Source: JANQPX01 sp039028235 (lineage in GTDB: Bacteria > Pseudomonadota > Alphaproteobacteria > Geminicoccales > Geminicoccaceae). Taken from it: a stretch of 13,867 nt of DNA. The stretch is taken from assembly GCA_039028235.1 (NCBI GenBank), contig JBCCIN010000089.1, positions 1-13,867 of the forward strand, given 5' to 3'. How positions within the stretch are numbered: position 1 is the first letter of the stretch; each line of letters begins with the position of its first letter. The translations under genes and the position numbers were made by a program. Positions 7,140 to 13,867 of this stretch are shown here, piece after piece. The notes under the pieces were generated by a model. That model was not told the origin of the DNA. It searched no databases and saw only the letters and a program-made list of their open reading frames with translations.

Positions 7140-8714
7140 ATGGATCGGGTCGCGCCCACCAAGTCGGCGGAACTGGCGATCACCGGGCCGGCGGCCAGCA
7201 CCGGTTCGGGCGGGCTCCACAGGGAGGCCCTCCTCGCGCTGATTGTCCTCACGGCTCTTCTCCTTCTGGCGATGCACGACACCGTGGACAGCCTGCTGAG
7301 ATTGTGGGCGTCGGACGGCGGCTATTACAGCTACGGCTATCTGGTCCTTCCGATCAGCATCGCCCTGGCCTGGCAGCGCCGTCGCAGCCTTCACATCCTG
7401 CCGCCGCGCCAGGAGCCTCTGGCCATGCTGGCGCTTTTCTGTGCGGGAGCGGTCTGGCTGGTCGCCCGCGCCGCCGATATCGCGATCGTCCAGCAGGTCA
7501 CCCTGGTGCTTTCGATGGGTCTCCTGGTGCTGGCCATCTTTGGCCGGGAGATTGCGAGGAGGCTCACCTTTCCCATCGCCTTCGCTTTTCTGATGATTCC
7601 GTTCGGCAGCTCGCTGGTCCCTCTTCTCCAGCAGGTGACCACCGTCTTCTCCGATTCACTGCTATGGCTTGTCGGCATCCCGACATTTCGCACGGAAACG
7701 GTGATCGAGACCTCGGTTGCGTTGTTCAATATTGCCGAGGAATGCGCGGGCCTGCAGTTCCTTGCCGCCAGTCTCGCTGCGGGCGTTCTGTTCGCTTATC
7801 TCGCCTATTCGTCGCTGCTTTCCCAGGTTCTGCTGGTGGTCAGCCTCGTTCTCCTGTCGATCATCGTCAACGGCGTGAGAGTGGCCGGCATCATCGCGGC
7901 CGTTCACTGGAGCGGAGACCTGACCATCACCGGGCCGGATCATTACATCTACGGCTGGATCCTTTTCGTCATCGCCACGTCGATCTCATTCGCCATCGGC
8001 GGACGATTCGCGGACTGGCCGAACCGAGCGGAACTGGCTGCACCATCGCCCATGCCATCCGGCTCATGGCGACGTGGCTTCCTTGCCCCGCTCGCCGTGT
8101 GCTCGGTGATCGCGCCCGCCTATGCCGCGACGGTTCTGGAACAGGACGCAGGAACACGAGGTGAAGCGTCCAGCCTTGCGTCGTCAAGCTTGTCCCTGCC
8201 CTCCTCCTGCACCGCCGCCGATCTGACGGATGACGGCTGGACGCTCCAGGAGGATGGACTGACGCGCCTGACGGCGACGATCGATTGCGACGGCCGCAAG
8301 GTCGACATGCTGTTGCTTTTCGATGAGAGCTACGGCACCGACGACCGGGTGTTTTTTCGGGCGCATCACTGGAAACCGAAGGCCTCCTGGCGTCAGGGAA
8401 CGACCAAGCTGGTCGAGATCGACGCCGCCGGCCTGCCGCGAACCATCCGTTACCACCGTCTGGTGTCGCCAGGCGGCGGCCAGCGTGACGTGTATGTCTG
8501 GTTCTGGATGCAGGGAAACTTTCTGTCCGGTGAGATGGAGATGCTGTTCGAGGGCATCGCAGGGCGCCTGCTCGGCCGGCCGCTTCCGTTCGCCATGGTG
8601 GCTTTCAGCGAGCAGCACGTCTCGGCATCCGTAGATCGGCACGCGGATCTCGCGAGCTGGCTGACCGCCCATGGGCTCGACGAGGCGATATCCCGTGATC
8701 TGCAGTCCTTTTGA
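7140..8714 (+). CDS. Exosortase fused to a C-terminal EpsI domain (XrtA/XrtD type)
   Basis: The 524-residue protein joins two parts usually known as EpsH and EpsI. Residues about 25-290 are a multi-spanning membrane exosortase with the three conserved catalytic residues of the exosortase/archaeosortase family: Cys202 in AEECAGLQ, Arg247 in VNGVRVAG and His268 in GPDHYIYGW. The SYGYLVLPISIALAW segment near residue 64 is also typical. Residues about 325-524 match an EpsI/DUF3485 domain (WTLQEDG, FFRAHHWKP, VYVWFWMQGNF). The enzyme should cleave the sorting signal of proteins such as that encoded at 3232-3804 in the inner membrane. The fusion is, as far as I recall, characteristic of XrtD, which pairs with VPLPA-CTERM signals, while the YGW region also resembles XrtA. 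It lies between prsT and an acyltransferase gene on the same strand. Confidence 0.9.
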   Translation: MDRVAPTKSAELAITGPAASTGSGGLHREALLALIVLTALLLLAMHDTVDSLLRLWASDGGYYSYGYLVLPISIALAWQRRRSLHILPPRQEPLAMLALFCAGAVWLVARAADIAIVQQVTLVLSMGLLVLAIFGREIARRLTFPIAFAFLMIPFGSSLVPLLQQVTTVFSDSLLWLVGIPTFRTETVIETSVALFNIAEECAGLQFLAASLAAGVLFAYLAYSSLLSQVLLVVSLVLLSIIVNGVRVAGIIAAVHWSGDLTITGPDHYIYGWILFVIATSISFAIGGRFADWPNRAELAAPSPMPSGSWRRGFLAPLAVCSVIAPAYAATVLEQDAGTRGEASSLASSSLSLPSSCTAADLTDDGWTLQEDGLTRLTATIDCDGRKVDMLLLFDESYGTDDRVFFRAHHWKPKASWRQGTTKLVEIDAAGLPRTIRYHRLVSPGGGQRDVYVWFWMQGNFLSGEMEMLFEGIAGRLLGRPLPFAMVAFSEQHVSASVDRHADLASWLTAHGLDEAISRDLQSF

Positions 8715-8768
8715 TCACCCCGGACGCTATCGTCGAATGTCGTCCGCCCGCCTTCGCCGCAGCCTCGC

Positions 8769-9953
8769 ATGCGCTCCCCGGACTGTTCTCGGACCAAGCC
8801 CATGAAATCACTCGACGGCTTTCAAAACGGGCTCTCGGAGCGCTGGTGGCGACCGGAGGCTCTTTTCGAGTTTGGCGGCGGCGATCGGCTCTTGGCGATG
8901 GAGGGCCTGCGCGGCGTGGCCGTGGGGCTCGTGTTCCTTCAGCACTACTGTGCCGCCTTCATCAATCTCACCGGTCTCGATGGTCCGACACGACTGGTCG
9001 CGAGCGCTTTCAAGCTTTTCGGAAATTGCGGGGTCGAGCTCTTCTTCGTGCTCAGCGGCTTCCTGATCTACGGCATGCTGCTGCGACGACGGCCTGTCTT
9101 TCTCGATTTCATGCGACGGCGCGCCGAGAGGCTCTATCCGGCGTTTCTCGTGGCGCTGGCCTTCGGCATCCTGCTCGATCCGCTGCGGTCCGTGCCGAAA
9201 ATTCCGGACGGCTTTTCGGAAGCGGCCCTTTATCTCGGTGCCAATCTAGCGTTTTTGCCGGGCCTGCTGCCCATCGAACCGCTGTTCGCGGTCAATTGGA
9301 GCCTGAGCTACGAATGGTGGTTCTACGCGGCATGCACCGTCGTCGTCGGCAGTCTTGGCGCGGGCTTGCTGCCGCGGCGGACGAGGGTTCTAGGCATTCT
9401 CGCCCTGGGTTGCGCCCTGGTGGGCGCTGAGGCTGCGGGGCTTGCTCATGTTCCGATCCGAGGCCTTTGCCTGCTTGCCGGCATGCTTCTCGCCGAAGCC
9501 CAGGCAGCACGAATTGGCGACGTTTCGAGCAAACTTGCGCTGATCGGCGTCGTCATCGCTTTCGGATTATTGACGAGTGTGTCCGTCCCTACATGGCTGA
9601 GCGCCGTCATTCTGGCCACCGCCTTCTTCCTGCTCACATCCGCCGCGTTCAATGAAAACTCGGCGGCGGCAGCCCTATTGAGCGTGAAGCCGCTTCGCTG
9701 GCTCGGCAACATGTCCTACTCGTTTTATCTGCTGCACGGTTTCGTCGTGATCAATCTCGGCCATATCGTTCTGACGCGCAGCGGACCTCTGTCCCCGGAA
9801 TCGCTCTTCTGGCTTGGTCTGCTGCCCACGTTCGGGATGTGCCTTGTCGTGAGTGCGGGGCTGTTTCTCCTCGTCGAGAAGCCGTTCTCACTGCGGCGTG
9901 CGGGCAAGCACCCTCAGCCGACCACCCCCGATCCGCGCCAATCGGTTGGTTGA
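8769..9953 (+). CDS. Membrane acyltransferase family 3 (OafA/YrhL-like)
   Basis: The 394-residue integral membrane protein has the family hallmarks: MEGLRGVAVGLVFLQHY with the catalytic-type histidine at residue 59, GVELFFVLSGFLIYG (88-102), the basic FMRRRAERLYPAF (114-125) and NWSLSYEWWFYA midway, followed by about ten hydrophobic spans. These proteins move acetyl or other acyl groups onto extracytoplasmic or lipid-linked sugars, so O-acylation of the exopolysaccharide is the likely job. The start is uncertain: neither ATG 8769 nor in-frame ATG 8802 has a good ribosome-binding site (a weak GGAC precedes 8802), and conservation begins near residue 40. It follows the exosortase stop by 54 bases and is probably in the same operon. 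It converges with the oxidoreductase gene, and no hairpin with a T-run is visible in the 57 bases between them. Confidence 0.88.
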   Translation: MRSPDCSRTKPMKSLDGFQNGLSERWWRPEALFEFGGGDRLLAMEGLRGVAVGLVFLQHYCAAFINLTGLDGPTRLVASAFKLFGNCGVELFFVLSGFLIYGMLLRRRPVFLDFMRRRAERLYPAFLVALAFGILLDPLRSVPKIPDGFSEAALYLGANLAFLPGLLPIEPLFAVNWSLSYEWWFYAACTVVVGSLGAGLLPRRTRVLGILALGCALVGAEAAGLAHVPIRGLCLLAGMLLAEAQAARIGDVSSKLALIGVVIAFGLLTSVSVPTWLSAVILATAFFLLTSAAFNENSAAAALLSVKPLRWLGNMSYSFYLLHGFVVINLGHIVLTRSGPLSPESLFWLGLLPTFGMCLVVSAGLFLLVEKPFSLRRAGKHPQPTTPDPRQSVG

Positions 9954-10010
9954 CGTCAGCCCGCCGAGGTCAGGCTCCCGGGACGAAACGCGAAAGACGG
10001 TAGCACCGCC

Positions 10011-11576
10011 TCAATTGACCCGATCCGACAGATGGTCTGCCAGACGAAGAGCCAGCTGCGTGATCGTCAGGGTCGGGTTGGCGTGGCCTGTCGAGGGGAA
10101 AACCGCACTGCTGCAGATGTAGAGGTTTTCCGTGCCGAAGACCTGCAGATTTCTGTCGACAACGCCGTTCGCCGCGAATTCGGCCATTCGACATGCGCTC
10201 ATCGGATGCCACAGGCTGCCGGTGGGCTCGCCGTCGGGCGCGATGAGCGTGGAGGCGTCGCCATCGGCGATCCAGGGGTTCAATCTGACGCGGCCGATAT
10301 CGAATTCAGCGAATTTTTTCCCGATCTCCAGTCCCGCATGGCGCACGGCGGCAAAGTCCTGCTCATTGAGCCGGCAGTCCATGTCGACCTTTCGTTGGCC
10401 GAAACGGTCGGTCTCCTCCGACAATCTGATCCGGCTATCCGCATTGGGAAATTGCTCGAACAGCAAATAGATGACGCCGTCATAACGCGCATTTTCACAC
10501 TGCCAGATCTCGCCATACACGCTTTCGGCCAGACGCGCGGAAAAATCCGTCGAGCACAATGTTCTCTTGACGTGATCCCCCCATGAGGCATTCGCCGTGT
10601 CCAATGTCGGCAGCATGTTCAGATGCATCAAGAAGTTCAGACTTTCCGTTCTCTCCATATATTCGGGCGTTGGCACCAGGTAAGCGACATTGTTTTCATC
10701 CGATTGAGCCCACTCCAATATTTCCGGGTAGTCTTCGCTGATCTTTTTCCAATTCATGATGAAATAGCCGAGATGCAGAGACGGGTGCCAGCTGAAATAC
10801 CGGCCGACATGATCCATTGAGGGTCCCATGGCCCTGTGCAGACCTTCTCCGGCGTTCAATATGAATCTCGGCGTCTCGATGCCGCCGAGGCATAGGATAT
10901 GACGATTGGCTTTGACGCTGCCTGTATGCTCACCGTCGAGAGAAACAAAATCCACATGGCGGACGGTCTTCGTTTGCTCATCGACGAGAATGTCCAGTGC
11001 GTTCGCGTTCAAGAACAATGAGATATTTTGATGGCCGACGACGGCGTCGCGATATTTTTCTCCGAACCTCGTCGGATCGCCTTCATATCCTTCGGCCGAT
11101 GAGTGGCTGACCGGTTTTTTCGTCGAGAAAAAGCTGTCACCTCTGATGATCTTCAAGGGGTCGTCGGCACCGACCGAATCGCCTGACTCGAGCCAGGCGC
11201 GCGCGTCGGCCAGATAGATGTCGATATCTGCTTGGCCAATGGGCCACCCGGTTCCTTCGGCATAGGGCTTCGCCTCGAAATCGTAACGGTCCAATGCCAC
11301 GCACTGGCCTGCCCAATGACCGGAGGTTCCGCCGAAATATCTGAGCCTGTCGGTTTCCGGATCGCCGGCTTCCAGGCCGGACATGCGACCGTCATACAGC
11401 GTTTGCGACTCGTCGCTGTAGTCGAAACCGCCGCCTTCCAGCAGCGCGACATGCTGGCCGCGTTCAGCCAGCGTAACGGCCAGAACGATGCCTGCGACAC
11501 CGCCGCCGACGATGCAGATATCGAAGTCTTTCCGATCCAGGGACTCGGGAACGCCTTGATTGACGTCAATCAGCAT
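10011..11576 (-). CDS. GMC-family FAD-dependent oxidoreductase
   Basis: The 521-residue flavoprotein has the N-terminal FAD-binding dinucleotide fold DICIVGGGVAGIVLA (GGGVAG at 24-29, with a downstream LLEGGG) and the C-terminal GMC domain with the catalytic pair His457 (LWHPMSACRM) and Asn500 (GHANPTLTI). Such enzymes oxidise alcohols or sugar hydroxyls; the substrate here is unknown, but the locus suggests a sugar or polyol linked to polysaccharide. I chose the ATG at 11576 because AAGAGG stands six bases upstream and the FAD motif follows directly; the open frame extends to 11714 but the added 46 residues look non-coding. The protein has no signal peptide of its own. Its start overlaps the end of the small Tat-signal gene by 11 bases, implying coupled translation. 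Confidence 0.9.
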   Translation of the reverse strand: MLIDVNQGVPESLDRKDFDICIVGGGVAGIVLAVTLAERGQHVALLEGGGFDYSDESQTLYDGRMSGLEAGDPETDRLRYFGGTSGHWAGQCVALDRYDFEAKPYAEGTGWPIGQADIDIYLADARAWLESGDSVGADDPLKIIRGDSFFSTKKPVSHSSAEGYEGDPTRFGEKYRDAVVGHQNISLFLNANALDILVDEQTKTVRHVDFVSLDGEHTGSVKANRHILCLGGIETPRFILNAGEGLHRAMGPSMDHVGRYFSWHPSLHLGYFIMNWKKISEDYPEILEWAQSDENNVAYLVPTPEYMERTESLNFLMHLNMLPTLDTANASWGDHVKRTLCSTDFSARLAESVYGEIWQCENARYDGVIYLLFEQFPNADSRIRLSEETDRFGQRKVDMDCRLNEQDFAAVRHAGLEIGKKFAEFDIGRVRLNPWIADGDASTLIAPDGEPTGSLWHPMSACRMAEFAANGVVDRNLQVFGTENLYICSSAVFPSTGHANPTLTITQLALRLADHLSDRVN

Positions 11577-11796
11577 GACCGGCCTCTTGAACGTCACTCG
11601 CAAGCAAGACCCAGCCGTCCAACAGCTTGATCGCGGAATCGTCTGGGGTAAGCGGAGACGATGAAGACTGTTTCGCTGATAAAGAAGACGCGGAGCAAAA
11701 GCAGGCAGCGCCAAACGACATCATCAAGCTGAAATGTCTTCTATCCGTACCAGACGGTTTTGTTTCGGACGGCGCTGCAATGCTTTTTTTCTTCAT
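11566..11796 (-). CDS. Small Tat-like signal protein coupled to the GMC oxidoreductase
   Basis: This 76-residue protein is read from the ATG at 11796; the open frame extends further upstream to 11949, but the extension looks non-coding. Residues 17-40 resemble a twin-arginine signal: TDRRHFSLMM, then a short hydrophobic core and SLSA as a possible cleavage site. The mature part would be only about 35 residues (PLTPDDSAIKLLDGWVL and a short tail). Several GMC dehydrogenases use a small Tat-targeted subunit (gluconate 2-dehydrogenase subunit 3 type) that carries the folded flavoprotein across the membrane, and LTPDD is reminiscent of that family. The overlap with the GMC start supports partnership. 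I see only a weak ribosome-binding site. I do not recognise the family firmly; the protein could also be a stand-alone exported peptide. Confidence 0.55.
   Translation of the reverse strand: MKKKSIAAPSETKPSGTDRRHFSLMMSFGAACFCSASSLSAKQSSSSPLTPDDSAIKLLDGWVLLASDVQEAGHAD
11583..11588 (-). promoter_or_regulatory. Ribosome-binding site fixing the GMC oxidoreductase start
   Basis: On the minus strand AAGAGG lies six bases before the ATG at 11576 and inside the last codons of the upstream small gene. It supports the short form of the oxidoreductase and translational coupling between the two genes. Confidence 0.7.
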
Positions 11797-12104
11797 CACT
11801 TGGAACCCATTCGAAAAGTCATCGGCATGAAGCGCTCCGACCTGAAAATGATGGGGATGGTGACGTCGACCGCTTGTTGCGAACTTCTCGCTCCACCGAT
11901 CGTTCGGCGCTGTCGAGCCCTCTTTCCTGGATGCAGCCATCGAAACCACGGCGGCCGGCCTCGCTCCGCCTCCTTCTAGAGGCGGGCAGGGAGGATGTCG
12001 AGATCGGCGACAACGCCCGGTGTGATGGGGTCAGCGACGAGGCCGGCTTCTTCGCGCGGCCTCCCATGTTCGACCGGGTCGGTCCTGTTCGCCGCCGGCG
12101 TCCC
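11797..12104. other. Intergenic junction between EPS locus and partition genes
   Basis: The 308 bases separate the small Tat-signal gene from the end of the partition operon. I see no credible gene; open frames here lack ribosome-binding sites and recognisable content. A 7-base inverted repeat with a 6-base loop (CCGCCTC at 11966-11972, GAGGCGG at 11979-11985) could form a GC-rich hairpin, but no T-run follows on either strand, so a terminator role is uncertain. The promoter for the oxidoreductase pair should lie near 11800-11870; no consensus was found. Confidence 0.45.
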
Positions 12105-12449
12105 CTACCCTGCCCCGCTGCGCTTCGTCTTCGGTGCGATGTCCTGCATCAGCGCGTCGAGCGCCTGCTCGATCACCTCGCTCACCAGTCGCTCGCGGCC
12201 GTCGATCTCGCCGTCGGCGATCTGGTAGACCAGCTCGTGATAGTCGGGCGTCATCTTGGTGGTGAAGGCGCGGGTGCGGCCCGATCGACGGCCGCGGCGC
12301 TTCCTCTTGTGCGGGGCTTCGCGGCTTTGAAAGCCCGACCGTTCGGCCACCGTCTTGACGTTCGGGAGATCGTCGGCGCTGACCGGATCGGCCGCCTTTG
12401 GCTTGAACCGGTCGAGATTGCCGAAGGGATTGGCGCGCTCGCCGGTCAT
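12105..12449 (-). CDS. Small ribbon-helix-helix partition protein (ParB-analogue, plasmid stability determinant)
   Basis: The 114-residue protein has a disordered N-terminal half, a strongly basic patch HKRKRRGRRSGRTR (about 47-60) and a C-terminal ribbon-helix-helix-like unit: strand RAFTTKM, then two helices covering PDYHELVYQIADGE and RLVSEVIEQALDALMQ. This layout matches small stability/partitioning determinants encoded after ParA on plasmids, which bind the centromere and stimulate the ParA ATPase, in place of a large HTH ParB. The ATG at 12449 lies one base after the parA stop (TGACATG), so the two are translated as a coupled pair. Much longer same-strand and opposite frames here are shadows. 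It probably also represses the operon by binding the repeats upstream of parA. Confidence 0.8.
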   Translation of the reverse strand: MTGERANPFGNLDRFKPKAADPVSADDLPNVKTVAERSGFQSREAPHKRKRRGRRSGRTRAFTTKMTPDYHELVYQIADGEIDGRERLVSEVIEQALDALMQDIAPKTKRSGAG

Positions 12450-12450
12450 G

Positions 12451-13158
12451 TCAGGCTGCCTCTTCGTCTCGGCCGGTCGGCTTGCTGCCGTCGGCGATCT
12501 CATCCAGCTTCTCCAGGAGTTCGCTTGCAAACGCTTCGGCATTGGCGATCGCGGCGTCGCGCGTGCTGACCTCCTTCGGCGACAATCTCTCCAGCGAGCC
12601 GCCGAGGGAGAAGATCGCGCGAAACGGCTCGCGGTCCAGCATCTGGGTGCGAAACATCGGGATGCCGGCGTCCTGCAGAAGCCGTTCGACATGCTGCAGG
12701 GTCTTCGGACGGATCGCGGCACTGGTGCGCGTGATCACCACGGCGAACGGGATGGTGCGGTCGAGATACTCTTCCTGCTCCTTCACCAGCTGGATGGCCT
12801 TGGCGGCTTCCTTGCCGTCCAGATGCGAGCCCTGGGTGGGCACGATAACCAGATCGGCGCGGCTGATCGCGTAGGCCACCAGAAGATTTGCGGTGCCCTC
12901 CAGGTCGACGATGACGAAAGGCGAGCGCTCCGACGCCTTGCGGATGGTGCCGATGATCGCCTTTTCGCTGGTGCAGGATTGGACGTCGAGGGTGGGCGGG
13001 CAGCCCGGCAGCGCGGCCCAGCCGACGATCGGCTGGTTCGGATCGGCATCGATGACGGTGACCCCGGCCCCGCGTTCGGCAAGGGTGGTGCCGAGCACCA
13101 GAGCGGTGGTGCTCTTGCCGACGCCGCCTTTCGGGCTGGCGAGAACGATGACGGGCAT
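12451..13158 (-). CDS. parA: ParA-family partition ATPase (type Ib, no N-terminal HTH)
   Basis: The 235-residue protein begins directly with the deviant Walker A motif SPKGGVGKSTT (8-18, signature Lys10 and Lys15), followed by Walker A' VIDADPNQP (Asp37, Asp39) and Walker B FVIVDLEG (Asp85). Its length and lack of an N-terminal DNA-binding domain place it with small ParA/VirC1-like ATPases that position plasmids or mobile elements over the nucleoid. The ATG at 13158 has a strong AGGGGAGG four bases upstream. It is followed by the ribbon-helix-helix gene and preceded by the repeat-rich region at 13187-13370, giving a complete ATPase-adaptor-centromere cassette. The tail after about residue 220 is charged and probably disordered. 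Confidence 0.92.
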   Translation of the reverse strand: MPVIVLASPKGGVGKSTTALVLGTTLAERGAGVTVIDADPNQPIVGWAALPGCPPTLDVQSCTSEKAIIGTIRKASERSPFVIVDLEGTANLLVAYAISRADLVIVPTQGSHLDGKEAAKAIQLVKEQEEYLDRTIPFAVVITRTSAAIRPKTLQHVERLLQDAGIPMFRTQMLDREPFRAIFSLGGSLERLSPKEVSTRDAAIANAEAFASELLEKLDEIADGSKPTGRDEEAA

Positions 13159-13196
13159 GGTGCCTCCCCTCGGGAATGGGATGCAAATGATATAAC

Positions 13197-13212
13197 GGTA
13201 ATCCTACGGTAA
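13197..13212 (+). repeat. 16-base direct repeat, copy 1 (GGTAATCCTACGGTAA)
   Basis: Exact copy of the sequence at 13288-13303, 91 bases apart start to start. On the minus strand it reads TTACC-GTAGGA-TTACC, so it contains its own internal repeat. It overlaps the likely parA promoter. Confidence 0.9.
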
Positions 13213-13287
13213 ACCAATAGTAATCTGGTAGGCCGCCATCTTACCGCAGGTTTTTCTTATGATTTTTGGGGAAATTTTATGGAAATA

Positions 13288-13303
13288 GGTAATCCTACGG
13301 TAA
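13288..13303 (+). repeat. 16-base direct repeat, copy 2 (GGTAATCCTACGGTAA)
   Basis: Exact match to 13197-13212. Together with the degenerate and inverted copies at 13241-13250, 13318-13334 and 13345-13352 it forms the candidate ParB-analogue binding array. Confidence 0.9.
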
Positions 13304-13476
13304 TATAAAAGTAAGATGTAGGATTTCGGTAATATTTTAAGTAGACCGTAGGCCTACCATATGCCGTATGGCCAACCCAGCCTGCTCGGGATCGAACAGC
13401 CAGCGCGCACCCCGATGAGGTCGAATTCCATCCATCCGAGCCATCCGAACGATGGTCGAATGCTGCGGCCAGGCCC

Positions 13477-13867
13477 TTAGATGCGGATCCGCTCGAACTC
13501 ATCGAGGGCGGGCTGGTCGTTTCGGCGGTCATAGAGCTGGGTGGTGCGGGTCGAGGCATGGGCAGCCATGGTCGCCGCCTTTTCCAGGACACCCCCGTTC
13601 TCCAGATAGTTGGTAATGCCGGAGGCACGAAAGGTGTGATTGGAGATTCTGGCGGTGATGTCGGCAGCGCTGGCCCGACGGTTGATCATGGTGCGGACAT
13701 TGCCGTCGGCGAGCGGCCGGTCGCTGAGGTTTTTTGTGACCCGATCGATGCTGGGAAAAAGCGGGTTCGATGGACGGCCTGCCAGACCGGTGACTTCAAG
13801 ATATTCCGTCAGATACTCATCAAGCGTGTGATGGCAAGGCACGTCATGGACTTTCCCTCCCTTCTCC
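13477..13867 (-). CDS. Tyrosine recombinase/integrase, C-terminal catalytic part (5' end beyond the window)
   Basis: The frame is open to the right edge, so this is an incomplete gene and the GTG at 13842 is not its real start; residues before it (EKGGKVHDVPCHH) continue the conserved catalytic domain, in which the lysine and HH region are typical. Visible catalytic elements are HTFRASG (the H-x-x-R box), AAHASTRTTQLYDRR with the second histidine and the tyrosine nucleophile, and an end at FERIRI. The arginine I box lies off the edge. Such recombinases integrate or resolve plasmids and genomic islands. It points the same way as parA, 318 bases upstream of it across the repeat region. Whether it is intact cannot be judged here. 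Confidence 0.88.
   Translation of the reverse strand, partial: EKGGKVHDVPCHHTLDEYLTEYLEVTGLAGRPSNPLFPSIDRVTKNLSDRPLADGNVRTMINRRASAADITARISNHTFRASGITNYLENGGVLEKAATMAAHASTRTTQLYDRRNDQPALDEFERIRI

Larger units (their letters stand above)
13159..13476. promoter_or_regulatory. AT-rich repeat region upstream of parA: probable centromere and operator
   Basis: This gene-free stretch holds repeated motifs between about 13187 and 13370, in otherwise AT-rich DNA. The core TTACCGTAGG occurs on the minus strand at 13203-13212 and 13294-13303, and as TTACCGCAGG on the plus strand at 13241-13250; an ACCGTAGG copy is at 13345-13352. GTAGGATT (13318-13325) repeats another part of the unit inverted, and GTAGGCCTAC (13348-13357) is a perfect palindrome. 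A possible parA promoter (TTGGTT, 16 bases, TTATAT on the minus strand, about 13217-13190) overlaps the first repeat. Position upstream of a small ParA operon is typical for type Ib centromeres. The part from 13380 to 13476 has only short repeats (CCATCCGA twice; GGTCGAAT twice). Confidence 0.65.

Noticed and set aside
8711..9430. Open frame of 239 codons overlapping the acyltransferase-3 gene
   Set aside because: Arg/Ala-rich out-of-frame shadow; the other frame has the family motifs and membrane spans.
11577..11714. 46-residue N-terminal extension of the GMC oxidoreductase
   Set aside because: A good ribosome-binding site directly precedes the ATG at 11576, the FAD fold follows it at once, and the extension overlaps the small Tat-signal gene in another frame.
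11966..11985. GC-rich hairpin as a terminator of the partition operon
   Set aside because: Stem of only seven bases, no T-run on either strand and 120 bases beyond the stop codon.
12355..13212. Plus-strand open frame of 285 codons opposite parA
   Set aside because: The minus strand has intact Walker motifs and a strong ribosome-binding site; this frame has no recognisable content.
13187..13370. CRISPR array or replication-origin iterons
   Set aside because: Repeats are too short, irregularly spaced and in both orientations for CRISPR; no replication-initiator gene is present, so a partition site is the simpler reading.

Overview
The window looks like part of an alphaproteobacterial genome or large plasmid. 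Most of it is GC-rich, and the families present (EPS-linked exosortase, GMC oxidoreductase, small ParA with a ribbon-helix-helix partner, plasmid-type tyrosine recombinase) fit that group. This assignment is inference; there is no rRNA, tRNA or other taxonomic marker, and no CRISPR array.

Left and centre (about 1-11800) form an envelope/exopolysaccharide locus built around a C-terminal protein-sorting system. On the minus strand, reading leftwards, come a PEP/VPLPA-CTERM-type secreted protein (3232-3804) that ends in a strong terminator, a NodB-like polysaccharide deacetylase (1975-2982), a FemAB/BioF2-type acyltransferase overlapping it by four bases (761-1978), and an AT-rich class I methyltransferase that runs off the left edge. 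On the plus strand, diverging from the sorting-signal protein across a 492-base regulatory gap, come the TPR protein PrsT (4297-7074), an exosortase fused to an EpsI domain (7140-8714) and a membrane acyltransferase-3 protein (8769-9953). A minus-strand pair converges on this operon: a tiny protein with a Tat-like signal (11566-11796) overlaps the start of a GMC flavoprotein oxidoreductase (10011-11576). The likely logic is that the exosortase cuts and anchors or releases the secreted substrate, while the deacetylase, acyltransferases, methyltransferase and oxidoreductase modify the polysaccharide. The glycosyltransferases expected of such a locus would lie to the left, outside the window.

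Right (about 12100-13867) is a replicon-maintenance segment: a ParA ATPase (12451-13158), a small ribbon-helix-helix partition protein (12105-12449), an upstream AT-rich region with repeated TTACCGTAGG-type motifs in both orientations (probable centromere/operator), and the C-terminal part of a tyrosine recombinase cut by the right edge. This suggests a plasmid or an integrated element next to the EPS locus.

The points most worth following up are the variant sorting signal and its pairing with the fused exosortase, the tiny Tat-signal protein coupled to the GMC enzyme, and the repeat-rich partition site.
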